Shown here piece after piece: positions 24,524-36,205 of a DNA stretch of 64,000 bases. The first letter of the stretch is position 1; each line of letters starts with the position of its first letter. The stretch lies in contig OY292279.1 of the NCBI GenBank assembly GCA_958496175.1, positions 18,786,001 to 18,850,000 of the forward strand, given 5' to 3'. Source of the DNA: Sisyra terminalis. Taxonomy: Eukaryota > Arthropoda > Insecta > Neuroptera > Sisyridae. The notes under the pieces are model-generated. The model ran no database searches. It worked only from the letters and a program-made list of their open reading frames with translations, and was not told where the DNA came from. The position numbers were made by a program, and so were the translations under genes.

Positions 24524-24780
24524 AGTTGGTAAAGCTGTTACTGTTATTGTTGCTCGGTATCGCGGCATAATAACCGAGTATTTTCAGTCTAAATTGGATG
24601 ACATTAATGTAGTTGACATGTGGTTTCAACAAAACAGTGCGCCATACCATACAGTCCAAGAAACAATTCAATTGCTGGAAAAAAATTTCTCATTTCGGTA
24701 ATAGGAGTTAAACCCCTACATGATGTTGTATAACACCTGTAAATTTATTTTTATAGGGTTATTTGAAACCAATGGTCTAT
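24524..24780 (+). pseudogene. IS630/Tc1/mariner-superfamily transposase fossil
   Basis: One frame reads RYRGIITEYFQSKLDDINVV, then DMWFQQNSAPYHTVQETIQL and LEKNF before a stop. This is the conserved central-to-C-terminal region of insect transposases with the DMWFQQDGA-HT signature, in which the second catalytic D lies. Here D is replaced by N (QQNSA). About 60 bases later, after a gap and frame change, GYLKPMVYDSE corresponds to the downstream WGYLK block. N-terminus, termini and the third catalytic residue are missing, so it is dead. Confidence 0.75.
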
Positions 24781-24784
24781 GACA

Positions 24785-24895
24785 GTGAAATGGCAAAAAT
24801 TGGCAATTGAATAAAATCGAAACGACAGTTGAAACAAATGACGATAATCAGTTAGTTCAAATTTGAGACAATGATTGGCAAAATTGGTATAAAAG
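24785..24895 (-). repeat. E1 fragment
   Basis: CGACAGTTGAAACAAATGAC, then AATCAGTTAGTTCAAATTTG and AGACAATGATTGGC match the reverse complement of E1 near 4900-4960. Confidence 0.55.
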
Positions 24896-24911
24896 ATATA
24901 TTGAAAGACTA

Positions 24912-25201
24912 AAAAGGTTAAAAATAAATGAATTAACTGATTCTTAGTACCTATTGCACCATCAACATTAAAACGATATTAGCCATTTAATGACAATTGT
25001 TAGCTATCTAGTTGTACATCAAAGCGAGGGGTGTTCCATATTACCAAATTTTAAACAAAATTGCACCCCTTGCTTTGATGCACAACTAGATAGCTTACTA
25101 TTCTCATTAATTGGCAAATATCACTTTAATATCTATGGTGCAATCCAGTACCAAAATTCAGTTCATTCATTTATTTTTAATCTTTTTAAAGCATTTTATC
25201 C
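24912..25201. mobile_element. ~290-bp foldback MITE
   Basis: Arms of ~130 bp are inverted. The left contains TTAAAAATAAATGAAT, GTACCTATTGCACCAT and GCTATCTAGTTGTACATCAA. The right contains TTGATGCACAACTAGATAGC, ATGGTGCAATCCAGTACC and ATTCATTTATTTTTAA. A ~40-base loop (GGTGTTCCATATTACCAAAT region) separates them. It encodes nothing, and the frame 24990-25205 is the palindrome read through. Confidence 0.7.
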
Positions 25202-25234
25202 ATAGAAACGAGGTTTTCGAAATCTATTTTTCAA

Positions 25235-25452
25235 TATTTGTTGTTGTTATCTTAGATACATTTCGGTAGCTATGTTCCTTTTTGGTATCTAAAATACTTT
25301 TTTAAGCTACTAGATACAGTTATTTGGAAAAAGTATCAATGATACTAGTTACTTTTAGCCAAAAAATAAGAAAACTAAGATACAGTAACTTAGATACTTT
25401 TAAGTAACTAAGTTACTTCAAAGTAATTTAGCTCCATTTTTCTGATAGCTTT
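25235..25452. repeat. AAGTATCTTAGATACTT-rich repeat fragment
   Basis: TATCTTAGATACATTTCGGT, ACAGTAACTTAGATACTTTT and AGTAACTAAGTTACTTCAAA match the foldback at 23.6-24.3 kb. Confidence 0.5.
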
Positions 25453-27990
25453 GACCTAAACCTATATATTCAATGTTTCAATGTTTCAATGTTTTCTATT
25501 TTCATGAAATTTCACGTGAAGTGTGGGACTTCTAATTTATTATGTAACGTCCACGAGTCATGGAGTTGGAGCCGGAGTCAGATTCTTCAAAATTGTTCCC
25601 GGTACCTATGATTTATTGATGAATAAATACTTCCAACATCTTTGCAAAACCTTACGTATTTAGTTAGTCTCAATATTACAAATCTAATCATACCATATAT
25701 TTTAATCCAAAACTCAGGAGTCGAATTTCTGCATATCGCAATATACTTTACTTTTGGGATAAAACAATGCATTTGTGGCTTCTTTTTAAGCAAAATTTTA
25801 TTTTTAATTTTTGAAATGTTTTAATATTTTATCAATTTTAAAATAATTTAATATTTGAACTACTTGAAAATCGTTTTTCCAAGTTGCAGACTAAATTTGT
25901 GCGCAATCAATATTGACATTTATAAATTTATATTTGGTCTAAGATTTCTTTTCGTTGATAGGTAAACATAAACGTTTAAGAGCTTAAAAATTGTTTTTCG
26001 TAAATAAATTGAAAATGTTTAGATAACACATGTGTATAAAATTTGGAATCGATTTATGTGAATATTTGATGTGACCTCAAAAATAGATAGGCAATGCTAC
26101 CCCTAAATGTCGTCTGGCAAAATAAACCCATCCCGTCTCGCTTCACTGGTGCATTTGTCTATCTAACGCCACACATATAACACACTGAAGTCATTAAATT
26201 GGTGTAAAATTTGCTGGAGCGAACAGGAATGAATATATTAGAAAATTCAATCTAAGCAAAAATTGCAATCGCAATCGAACCGCGATAACACAAGGCTGGC
26301 AAACTTCAAACATCCCCTCATGCAAATTGAATTACTGGGTACATGCACACATGGCCCACTAATTTTCTAATTGAGAAAAAAAATCTTTTTTTTTTTTTCA
26401 ATTTAACAAATGGTGTTTAGTTTTTCCGACAGATGTGAGCACAATTTTCTTAATTGTAACAAAGTTTTTCAAGTTGGCTTTAATAAGTAAATTGGATAGA
26501 ATTAAGATAAAAAGTTTTTTTTTTTTTTACTTTATTTCTCGCAATGGGGTTGGGGGAAAAGATTCGCATCATGTCTCAAAGGATACAAACCAACGTGCGA
26601 ACTTCGTGTAACAAACTTTCGATTCTAATTAAGGTGTGCTAATCCTGTGTTTCTTCCCGACGATTCCCGGCCTCGTAGTCGGTCCTAAAACTCGTTAAAA
26701 GAATAGCCCGTATAAAATTATTTGAAGAGCTTTCCCATCAAATTGCAAGCCACTGCAAAACGGGGAAAATCTTTGACTGGATTTTTCTGATTCTCATTAC
26801 AAATGCAGTTTTAAAACGAGCTTACTCCACCCCTTTCTCACGTCCTGTCCAAATTAGCCCCGTTTCAGCTAAGCCCGGCTTCAATTAAATGTTGTTTTTA
26901 TTTCGTTTTAAAAGCACCAACATTTGCAAAACCAACCCCCAACCCACAGCATTCGTTTTCAAATTACATAAATATAAAAAAGATTCCCCCGAATGCTAAT
27001 AACCGAAAATGCCTGTAGAAAAGGTAAAAGCCATTTAGCTAGCACCCCATACGAACAACTAAAAACGTATACATGAAAGACGGGATTTCATACTACTACT
27101 ACAAATAGTATGAAAGCTCATTCAAAATGAGCTTTATGCAAATGAAGCAGCCATTAATTTTTTTGTTAATGTTGCGGATTTTGAGTTGAACAAATCGCTA
27201 AATTTATTGTTATGATTATGTTTTTATGACACCATTTTTAAAAACGAAACTCTTTTCATTTAAACTATAAAAAACAAACCTAAATAGGTCATAAAAAATT
27301 CTATTACTAAAAAAAAATCCTTAAAAAAATTGATTTTCCTCGTTTACATTACATATTTGAATATTTAATACGCATTAAAATGTGTTTGTCAAGGCACAAT
27401 TTCCGAAAGTTGATGCCACCCTTAGATTTATTACACAAATAATCATTATAAATGGCTTTTCCGATATTCGCAAACCAAATAGCAGCAAATTTGGAACAAT
27501 TCCTCTCCACATTGAGCTTCAAATTAGAATGAACTTGACTGAATCTTTGCCTTAATATCCCAAGGGTCGTGCAAAAAAGTCACCACTTTACCTGTTTAAT
27601 AATTCAGCTTGTTTTTGGCGAGGGCCTAATAGTCATTTTAATGGCACACACAATGCCATTAAAAGCGAAATAAAATCCTTCAATTTTACGGTGGTAATTA
27701 CAATAAAAAATGCATGAAGCCAAAAGAGAGCCCATCCCATCCCATCCCCCAAAGCAAACGAAGTGGTTGAGAGATTTTTGAGTGATTTGAATATTTACAG
27801 ATGAAATATCAAGACGGCTTTGTTTACATGAAACGCAAATATTTTCAAGAGACAATCTTTTCACCCCAAATATTATTCATCAGTTTTGTTGATATATTAT
27901 TTAAATTTTTCACTTATTTTATTATTATTTTCCTAAATCACATAAGTCTCGAGATACGTAAGTAATCACTAAAACATAAGTGAAACTCTT
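25453..27990. other. gene-free; complex sequence at 26090-27100
   Basis: 26090-27100 is unique in this window and has GC blocks (e.g. CCGACGATTCCCGGCCTCGT near 26660) with no coding frame. It resembles the other repeat-free islands and could be regulatory. Flanks are AT-rich. Minus frame 27604-27864 has no domain. Confidence 0.4.
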
Positions 27991-27999
27991 TGTTTATAC

Positions 28000-28225
28000 A
28001 ATATATTGTGGTCCAATTTATGTTGTATGAATTAGTAAAATAATTTATATTAAATCAGAAGTTGAACAGAATTGAAATGAACTGAAGTTCAAACAAAAAT
28101 ATTTGTGACGTATTGCCGAGATACGTATTTTGATTGCCAAGCAATCATCCTCAGTGATCATCAAGTAGTTTAGGAGTTTCGTGACTGCTTTGTGATAGTT
28201 CAATCTTATTTGGATAAGTGAAACT
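28000..28225 (-). repeat. dispersed repeat with GATTGC hairpin, copy 2
   Basis: This is the reverse complement of the 14.2-kb repeat. On the minus strand, CACTGAGGATGATTGCTTGG is followed by CAATCAAAATACGTATCTCG. ATATATTGTGGTCC lies at the other end. The GAAA core base is changed to AAAA, so a ribozyme would be dead. Confidence 0.5.
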
Positions 28226-28364
28226 CTTTTTAACTTAAACTATTTTTTCCACTAAAGATTATCAATGCCTCTGTAATTAAAAAAAATATTGGATGCCCCA
28301 ATAGTAGTAAAAAGGGTATTTGAGTAATGTTGGAAAATTGTTTTAAATAATTCTACATCAAGCC

Positions 28365-28532
28365 TATTGGTGGCCGAATGGTCTAGGTGACCGCTCCAAA
28401 ACGAGTAGGTTTTAGGTTCAATCTTCGTATTGAACAATTTTTCGATATTTTTCGATTATGGATTTTTATTAATCCTAGATTTGTTAAAGATCATAATAGT
28501 TAAAAAATGATGGTAAATAACAATTAATAAAT
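28365..28532 (+). mobile_element. tRNA-derived SINE, copy 5
   Basis: The head ATTGGTGGCCGAATGGTCTA with GGTGACCGCTCCAAAACGAG is followed by a B-box relative (GGTTCAATCTTCG), the body ATTATGGATTTTTATTAATC and the tail GGTAAATAACAATTAA. A nearly complete plus-strand copy with a decayed B box. Confidence 0.75.
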
Positions 28533-29225
28533 CTACATTACATATAAACACAACATATTAACATTTCCGGGAAATCTCCTGTATTATAAAAAGGTAATTT
28601 AATTCTATTAAATTAATTAAATTAAATTCTATTAAAATGAATTTTATTCTTTTGTTTCTTCACAAAACCCCACATAAATTGCTTATTTCTGTTCCAAGGA
28701 TTCCCAAAAAATATGGTTAAATGTTTCAAAGTTGTTGTTAATGTAACTAAATGTAAAACTTTACAAAACTTCTGAATAAGCACACAAACGTTTGTAAATA
28801 AGCCGTTCTCTTTCTATCTTTTATCTTCAGTTAAAAGTAATTGTCATCAGTTCAAAAACCAACTCCATTTTAGGGTTCAAAATGAATACCCTCACTCTTG
28901 TTAAAAGATTTTACGAAATATTATCAGAAGATTGAAATATTAATAGTTAAGATGGAATATAAAACTAAAAAACATTATGTACGAACTACCATCAATCAAG
29001 GAAGACACGTTTCCTTGCATACGACGTCACTAGAGTTACAACCAATCAAAAATCGTTCCTTGTTCCCGTTGAAATTTAAAAAAAAAATATTTATTTTCGT
29101 GAAATAAATAAAAAAACTATAAATAATTCAAAGAAAAATAATGATTTACATATGAATTACAACAAAAGATGTAATGTAAATGTTTTAAAAATAATTAATG
29201 TACCCTGTTTTTAATATATTTTTTC
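28533..29225. other. gene-free
   Basis: AT-rich; the plus frame 28898-29107 has no domain or plausible context. Confidence 0.45.
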
Positions 29226-29229
29226 TGAT

Positions 29230-29560
29230 ACTAAAAGATAAGGTTGATGATAATTTTTATAAAGTATTTGATAAAATCTAAGAAATGCTCATTTAAAAAT
29301 GCAAAAAAAAACGTTAAATTCAAAATGCTTAAAACGAGCTTCAATTGCCATTCAGTTTATTCATTAAAATGACGTCACAGTACAGAAACTTCAGAATCCT
29401 ACGGACGTTTACCAATGAAAAAAATTTAGCACAAATAATAAAGTTGTTGTTAGATTAAATCGTCCAATCTAAATGTTAATACTATAATTGTTTATTGTTA
29501 ATTTTCTCTTTAAAAATCACTTTACACTTGTAAAGTGCAAAATAATCTGTGCAAAGAAGT
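29230..29560 (+). repeat. CRE-bearing dispersed repeat, family 2
   Basis: AAAACGAGCTTCAATTGCCA, then AAAATGACGTCACAGTACAG (CRE 29370-29377), then AAACTTCAGAATCCTACGGA. Matches 19070-19400 directly and 8885-9200 in reverse. Confidence 0.6.
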
Positions 29561-30224
29561 AGGGAAATCGTCTGTTGCAAATAATTATAATGAACGTTAA
29601 AAGCTGTTATTTATTTTGAGTATAGCCTCTGCTAACTTTCATAATATGTCCAAATTACATTCAAACTAGTTAAAAACTTAAAAGGCTGAAATTTGAAGTC
29701 AGAATGTATCTTTTAGTACCAACATTCCCTTCAAAAATGGTCCAAGTACATTTCTGGGGCCGATTTTTCATTGTTATCGTCCCATGGCTTTTGCTAAACT
29801 TTTCACTTTAGTTAACACTTCTGAACTATCGGAAAATTATTTACTAAACTTTTCTTCAAACTTCAGGTGTAATTCGATTGATTGCAAAAATAAAGTTTTC
29901 CTGAAAAACTTGTATTAAATCTATTCACAATGACACATCTTTTTTAAGAAAATTGGAATAATTTTCTTCATTTTTCAACCGATTCAATATTTTTTAAATC
30001 TTTAGAAAGTTATTCACAGAATTTTGCTTCAAATTGCAACTATAGTTTGATCGTTCGGAAAAATAGTTTTACGTACTGGTATTAAAAGGCTCAGCATTGA
30101 AATGATTAAAGAAAAGCTTAGTTTTAACATACATTAAACACAATTAACCTATATTCTATAGAAAAAAATGAGAGTAATGTTAAGGGTAGAAAAATACTTT
30201 TCCATAGTGGAAAATGTGAAAAAT

Positions 30225-30470
30225 GGTGTTAATTATTATTGTTTTTATGACAAACTGCTCAAATGTCTGTTTACATCATGGTTTGTTTATATCTCGGTTT
30301 CAATAAATGGACTGTGACGTCACAGAAGACCTTTACTCTTACACTCATCGTTTTTAAAATCTCATTTGCTCAATATTGAAACTTTTTTTCTACGAAAATA
30401 TAAATTTTTCAGAACCTTAAATTGGTTTTTCCTCTCTTTAATAACATCTTTTATCGATTAAAATGTATAT
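30225..30470 (+). repeat. CRE-bearing dispersed repeat, family 1
   Basis: TTTATATCTCGGTTTCAATA, AATGGACTGTGACGTCACAG (CRE 30315-30322) and ATTGGTTTTTCCTCTCTTTA. The first two words are identical to those at 59.6 kb, which makes these two the youngest pair. Confidence 0.65.
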
Positions 30471-31231
30471 ACTTATGATCTATTTCTAGTATAATTTTAA
30501 TGTTTTCAAATAGCCTATCATACTGATTTTCTTGAAAAATTAGGGGTTATATCAACGTCGTTAATCAATTCCTTTATCTGTCTTTTTAGCTGTCGTTTTT
30601 CCTTAATAATCCTTCATTGTTTAGTAGGAGTAGAACATCCCCTTTGGGATCCACTGGCTTACATTTTTTCCAATATAAAGTGTGAAGAAAATTGTAAATT
30701 AAAACCAATAAACATTTAATCATTTCCTGTGCAACAAAAATAAGAAAAAAAAACACCCTTGTTGAAATTTTTGTAAAACTGTAAAGGATTATTTGGCTAT
30801 AAACAATTGCTGCTGGAATTTTTCAATGATGTCATTATGGTTAGCAAATGTTGGTTCTTTGATGTATGAACAACCAACGCTAACTAACCATGGCGACAAT
30901 CAATCAATCGCTGATGAAACTTGCATACTTTTGGCGTAAAAACTTACATTGAAGAATGAAGTGCTTTAATCTGAAAAACTGCTGGGAAAAGAGGAAAATA
31001 TTTTAACTCCACAGAAAAAAACTTTTATTAGGATATTAACAGAAAATTAAGATTTTGTATCTACTAAGATCTTTTGTGTCATTTCGGAAAAAATTGGTAA
31101 TAATAAAGACTTGTTTCGGAATTTAACACTAATATTTAAGGCAAAAATAACATTTGAAGGAATGTACAATTAGGATTTAATATCTGCTTAGTGAGTCTTT
31201 TAATTAAAATTTGATATAAATTGTGCTAAAA
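30471..31231. other. gene-free
   Basis: AT-rich, no domain-bearing frame and no defined repeat. Confidence 0.45.
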
Positions 31232-32663
31232 TCTATTATTATAAAGAGGAAAGATTTGATTGTTTGTTTGCTTTGAATAGGCTCCGAAACTACTTAACCG
31301 ATTTGAAAAATTCTTTCACTGTTGGGAAGCTACACTATTAACGGTGAACATAGGCTATATTTAATTTTCAAAAACAATAGGAATCTATACTAAAACTCCA
31401 ACAATGTGTGAAAAAACACATGTTAGGCTACTTATCATTCCTTAAAAATAATAAGGTAAGTTATATATCATTGGACAGGTATTTAAAAGTTAAAAAATTA
31501 TCTGTATTAATATTTTTAGTTGAACTTATAAAAAGCACAGTAATTTAATTAATTTAATAATTTAATTAAAGTACAAAAAATTGCTTTTTTGAAATATAAA
31601 TGTTTTTATAGATAATAATCTGACAGTAAACTTTTTTGTTACAAAATTGTTGTAAATAGATCCTTAGGGTTGCTCAGTAAGGAAATATTAACGAAAAAAA
31701 TGTAATAATAATAATAATAATAGTAATAAAGCTTAAATTAAATACGTTTTTAAAACCGTACATATATAAAATTGTATATTTATTTACCCCCTCTGACTGA
31801 TGAATTTTTAATATTCGGTGTATTCCTTATAGGAAGTAGGCATGTGATAAGATTTTTTTTTGAAAATTTCTACCCTAACAGACAAGAGTGGATTCAGGAT
31901 TTTTTTCTTGGGGGGGGCACAATATCTTTTATTTGCAAGTGCGTGAAAGGGATCACGAAAAAAATTCACAATTCCAGCCAGAAATCATCATAATGATAAA
32001 TAATAAATAATCATATCAGCATAATGATAAAAAAGAAATTTAAAATCCTATTCCAGAGCAAAAGGCATACGCCAAATCATGTATGATGAACTCTGGACTA
32101 TCCAATATGGTTTAATTATATAGTTGAAATTCAGATATTTTAATAATAAGTTTATAGATACATTATGGTTATACATGATTATGGAAGAACTGGGTTTCGT
32201 GCAATTGTACAAATTTCAATTTCGCGATTGAGTTGTACAGTGCAATAGTATAATAGTTTTTGGAAAAGGTTCATTCGGGAATCGAAACAGTGAGATGGGA
32301 TTATTTTGACGCGAGTATTTTGATAACTTTCGACTTTTTTTAGTCATAATTAAGACCGAATTTCTTGCACTTGGCGATATTTTTTATTTATGTATAGATG
32401 CTGATTGATTAACGGATTATTTGGTTCACGGTAGGTATACCTACCGTAGGTATACGCAATTGAACATACTCTTTTTAGATATTTATAAATATTTTTTGAA
32501 AATTAATTGATTATTACATAGAACTACTTTATTCTTTGCAACAGTTTATTAAATGTGTCATTTTCAAGAGTGTGGAGTTTTTTTTAAGTATGATTATATT
32601 TTTCGTAAAAGAAATAAGAAAAATAAAATACGTGTCGCAGATGAAGTCACGGGGATCAGCTAG
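31232..32663 (+). mobile_element. Helitron-like non-autonomous element (1,432 bp)
   Basis: It starts with TC (TCTATTATTATAAAGAGGAA) after an A. The 5' region has GATTGTTTGTTTGCTTTGAA, AGGCTCCGAAACTACTTAAC and TTTCACTGTTGGGAAGCTAC, words common at this position in insect repeats. It ends GATGAAGTCACGGGGATCAG-CTAG followed by T, the CTRR-T form with a degraded hairpin (CGCAG...GTCAC). No Rep/helicase frame remains. The A|TC...CTAG|T flanks match Helitron insertion between A and T. Confidence 0.5.
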
Positions 32664-33390
32664 TAAAACATAAAATAGTAGAAAAATCTACAATGGTTTA
32701 TATGGGAACATTTTTTTAAGAAAATAAGTACATTACTATTACAAAAGTGGAAAGACACAAGAGCAGTTCACGAACCGTTCGCGATTTAACTTTTCCGCTA
32801 GTGTTTTGTTTGTTCTCCTATTATTATTAAGTTAATATTAGTTTGCAAAAAAAATGCCAATAAGAGTGTCTTCCATTTGTTGTAAAGTATTATCATTTTC
32901 GTTAATAACTTCAATATCTGTGTTCAGGTATATAACTTTTTTATATTCCTAGGATATTTTTTCACATTTTATTTAAATTTGTAATAGTTTTCTGATATTC
33001 AATATTATTCACGAATAATATTGTGTCTTTATTATCTTGTGAATTTAACACGTAACCTATACATTTAATGTGAAAGCATAATCTAACTTTACCAACCTAA
33101 AATTTATAATGCACATTACAGTAATATTGCGTAATATTGCAGTAAGTTTGCGAATACCACAAACTATAATTGTTCATCTCGTTTCCTTCAAATATCTTGG
33201 AAAGTTTGGTGGAAAACATAGACCAATAGAAAATTTCAAAAAAACACTACCTACTAGCCAAAAGGTAGGACATGAAAAATTAAACATTTGTAAATTTTAT
33301 TGTTTGGAACTTCAATGATGTAGATTGAAGAACAGTGTCGGAAAAGTCCGGAAAATTTTTTTGCTCAGTTTTATACTTTCTTTTTATTGT
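32664..33390. other. gene-free
   Basis: AT-rich; the plus frame 33109-33318 shows no domain. Confidence 0.45.
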
Positions 33391-33391
33391 T

Positions 33392-33547
33392 ATTTACCAT
33401 CTCTTCATAACTACCAAGATCTTAAGAAACTCTAGGGTTAACAAAAATCCTTAAATACCGAAATTATCCAAAATTCGATACAAGATTCGAACTCAACTTC
33501 TAGTTTTGAAGCGGCCATCTTGACCACTTGGCAACCAGTAGGCTCCT
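33392..33547 (-). mobile_element. tRNA-derived SINE, copy 6
   Basis: TTATTTACCATCTCTTCATA (tail), ACTCTAGGGTTAACAAAAAT (body), TACAAGATTCGAACTCAACT (B-box complement) and CATCTTGACCACTTGGCAAC (A-box complement) in order on the plus strand give a full minus-strand copy. Confidence 0.75.
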
Positions 33548-34434
33548 AAATACTTTGCATTCAAGAAAACTAATGACTTTCACTAAAAAAAATTTCCACT
33601 ACTGAAACATAACTTTGTTGGGTTGCCAACATAAGTACTTTTGATCCGGAAACTCCGGGTTTTCAATAATATTCTCCAGGTTAAGTGCTAGTTAAATCAT
33701 AGGCGTGCGGCGTGAAGTAGAAATATGATAAATATAACACAACTGAAAGTTAATGTTATAAACTGTTAATTACGGGTACGTTACTGTTGCGATGAATTGC
33801 GGTTCAAGAACTATTCCACAAATTCCAGTAAATCGTAAATTTCGATATTTATTATATTATATAGTCAGTGACAAAGCTCCCTATACAAGATACGTAGTAC
33901 AGGTATCCTTCATTTAGCACGATTTTCTTAGCACAAAAGTTATACTTTAGTTTTAGTTAAAACGGTATACTATTCGGGTAGACGGTATGATTTTTATAAA
34001 CGCTGTTGATTAATGTGAGTGCTTATTTCGTCCACATGTATGAGAAATAATATTTTAAGAAAGAATAATATTAATTTATTAAAGTTACTTCTTCACATCT
34101 TTTTTCTCTGGATCAGTAATGTCTCAATGTTGGCAACCCTATAACTTTGGTGATTTGAACTGCTAAAATTAAATTATGCAGGCAAATTGTACCGATATGA
34201 TCGACAAAACAATTGGTAAGTGGTGGAAAATATTTCAATTATCATTTGTATAAATGGATAATTTACTAAGTCGAAAAAGAAGTCTCTTACAATTAATACG
34301 CATTTAATTGATAGAATTTCAGTGGACAGAGTTCATAATATTAGTAATCCCATACAAATGTAGATAATGAATGCAATATATTTTATTTTAAATCATTGAT
34401 TTCTTTTCTTAAAAAATAATTAAAGGTATTGAAT
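33548..34434. other. gene-free
   Basis: No recognisable feature; AT-rich. Confidence 0.45.
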
Positions 34435-34625
34435 TAATGAATAATAATGTATGTCCTATGACTTTGACTGAATTTCTATATTGAATACGATGCGTTTCAA
34501 CAGGCTTTGGCTGTTACTATCAGGTAATGATTATAGTAATAACTATTCATGAATTTATTAATTGCGACCCGGAATAATAAATAAAATATTTGTCAATGTT
34601 AAAATTAAAGATATTGAATTATATT
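34435..34625. repeat. Penelope-linked repeat fragment with decayed motif
   Basis: AATGAATAATAATGTATGTC, a GATGCGTTTCAACAG segment and TTACTATCAGGTAATGATTA match the 50.8-kb element. The core is CTGATAG instead of CTGATGA on the minus strand, so the ribozyme-like motif is broken. The end GACCCGGAATAATAAATAAA matches GACTCGGAAATAAAGAAAAT at 51190. Confidence 0.55.
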
Positions 34626-35428
34626 TTTCGTCAAAATATCAATTAAAGTTTGTTCAAAACTCAAAGCTACGACCATTCCAATACTTTAAATTACATTTCT
34701 AAGGTACCCCAATGGAACAATACGATTGTAAAATCATTGTAATAATCAAAATGCATTTTAGTCTATTGTTAACTAAATATGCAAACGGGGAAAATCAGAA
34801 ATGTTTGAAGTTTAATTATTGTTAGTGGTTAAATAAGTTTGATGTTACTTGCGTTATTGTTGCATAATGATAACGTTTAAAGCCATTGTAATTCGAAATC
34901 GGTTAAGATGGTTCAAATTATTCATTGCTCAAGCATACAGAATTGAGTAAGCTTTATAAATCTCAATTACCCTCAATAGCGTTTAAAGGAATGCATTTAC
35001 TTAATAAATGTAAGATTATTGTGCATAGAATGAAGCATGTATTATACTTTAAGACTAATATTTCAACCGCACGATTTTTGATCATTTTTAAAGATTTTCT
35101 TTTGTGGTTTTTGACTCAATACTTATCCAAAAAGACAATGAAGTTTATATACAAAATTTATTAAATTGTAAACATGGAAACAAAAAATTTTAGCATTGCA
35201 ATATTCGCTATGGGTTATCTTTTTTAAACTTTCCAACCCTAGGGTTTAAAATAGAGGGCTGATTAATTATTGCTCTACCCCGTAACTTTAGAATTTACTA
35301 AGGGAGCAGAGAGTATATTATAGTCATGTGAGAAGGGGTTCGTTAAGAAAAACTGTGATGACTTTCCTTTTTTCATATAAAATTGGTATAGTTTCCGTTT
35401 TACGGGAATAAAGACTTGATCATTTTGT
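34626..35428. other. gene-free
   Basis: AT-rich; frames at 34925-35164 and 35275-35529 lack motifs, and the latter enters the TIR element. Confidence 0.45.
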
Positions 35429-35526
35429 AGTGTCCGACCGAAACTAGTTTTACGGCCGAAACCGAATTTCGGTATCAGTTTCAGTGTCGGACGAAACCGA
35501 CACTTCCATATAAGGTCATGTTTTCG

Positions 35527-35679
35527 CAAGGTTTATAAAATACACAGGTGGCCTCATGGGCTACGTGATGTATCCAGAAGAAATTCGTACATATCTTCAG
35601 ACTGATTCAAATTTCAAAATTCTTCGTATGATGTCATTTTTTTTTCTAATGGGGCAACCTGTGTAATTTATAAACCTTG
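35527..35679. mobile_element. CAAGG-type MITE, complete (153 bp)
   Basis: The termini CAAGGTTTATAAAATACACA (+GG) and CCTGTGTAATTTATAAACCTTG-type right end match at 21 of 22 positions. A perfect 9-bp direct repeat ATGTTTTCG flanks it (35518-35526 and 35680-35688). The homologous element at 60 kb has a single copy of that sequence (CATTTTTTTGTAG), confirming the boundaries. Partial copies are at 4385, 20542 and 39643. A 9-bp duplication is more usual for Mutator-like elements, but the family is not proven. Confidence 0.85.
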
Positions 35680-36011
35680 ATGTTTTCGTAGAAAAAAAAG
35701 TTAATCACAATTAGTATCTTTATTTTTAAATCCTATAGGTATTCATTAATCATTTAGTCCCTAATATTTGAGCTAATCATTAACATAAGATATTATTATC
35801 ATCTCTTATTTCAAATAAATTCTTTATGCTGAAATACGGGGATGATTTGAAACACTTAATATTTCTTTTTAATATTAGTTACGAATAAACTGTGTAAAAT
35901 AATAAAGAAAATAGATGATAAAATTCAGATCTCAGTTTTTATATTTTACAAATAAGAAGACAATTCAAGTTATTTAAGATCTTTTTATTTTTAATTTAAT
36001 ATTTTTATTAT

Positions 36012-36059
36012 TCAATTAGCTACGTTTCGTTACTAATCGTAACTTCCTCAGGCTTCTTG
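36012..36059 (-). ncRNA. hammerhead-ribozyme-like motif, left arm
   Basis: Mirror image of the motif at 36157-36205: on the minus strand GCCTGAGGA, an extra A, GTTAC-GATTA-GTAAC, GAAA, CG, UA, GCTAATTGAA. It differs from the right arm only at one base of helix I (GAAGC versus AAAGC). Confidence 0.55.
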
Positions 36060-36156
36060 ATTCACAAAAATAAAATATTTTTAATTTAAATTCAATAAAA
36101 ATTTTTTTTTATTAAAAATTAAAAAATTTAAATTAAAAATATTTTATTTTTGTGAA

Positions 36157-36205
36157 TCAAAAAGCCTGAGGAAGTTACGATTAGTAACGAAACGTAGCTA
36201 ATTGA
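36157..36205 (+). ncRNA. hammerhead-ribozyme-like motif, right arm
   Basis: C3 at 36166 starts CUGAGGA (N7 = G, allowed in hammerheads). One extra A follows, then helix II GUUAC/GUAAC with loop GAUUA, then GAAA. Helix III is minimal (A15.1-U16.1 around CG), the predicted cleavage site is after A17 at 36196, and helix I pairs CGA (165-163) with GCU (197-199 read as partners), a 2x2 A-rich internal loop, and AACU with UUGA. This is a type I layout with tiny helix III, as in Penelope-associated ribozymes. The extra base after A9 is non-canonical. Confidence 0.6.

Noticed and set aside
34478..34535. Hammerhead ribozyme at 34.5 kb
   Set aside because: The core reads CTGATAG on the minus strand, losing G8 and A9, so it is only a decayed family member.
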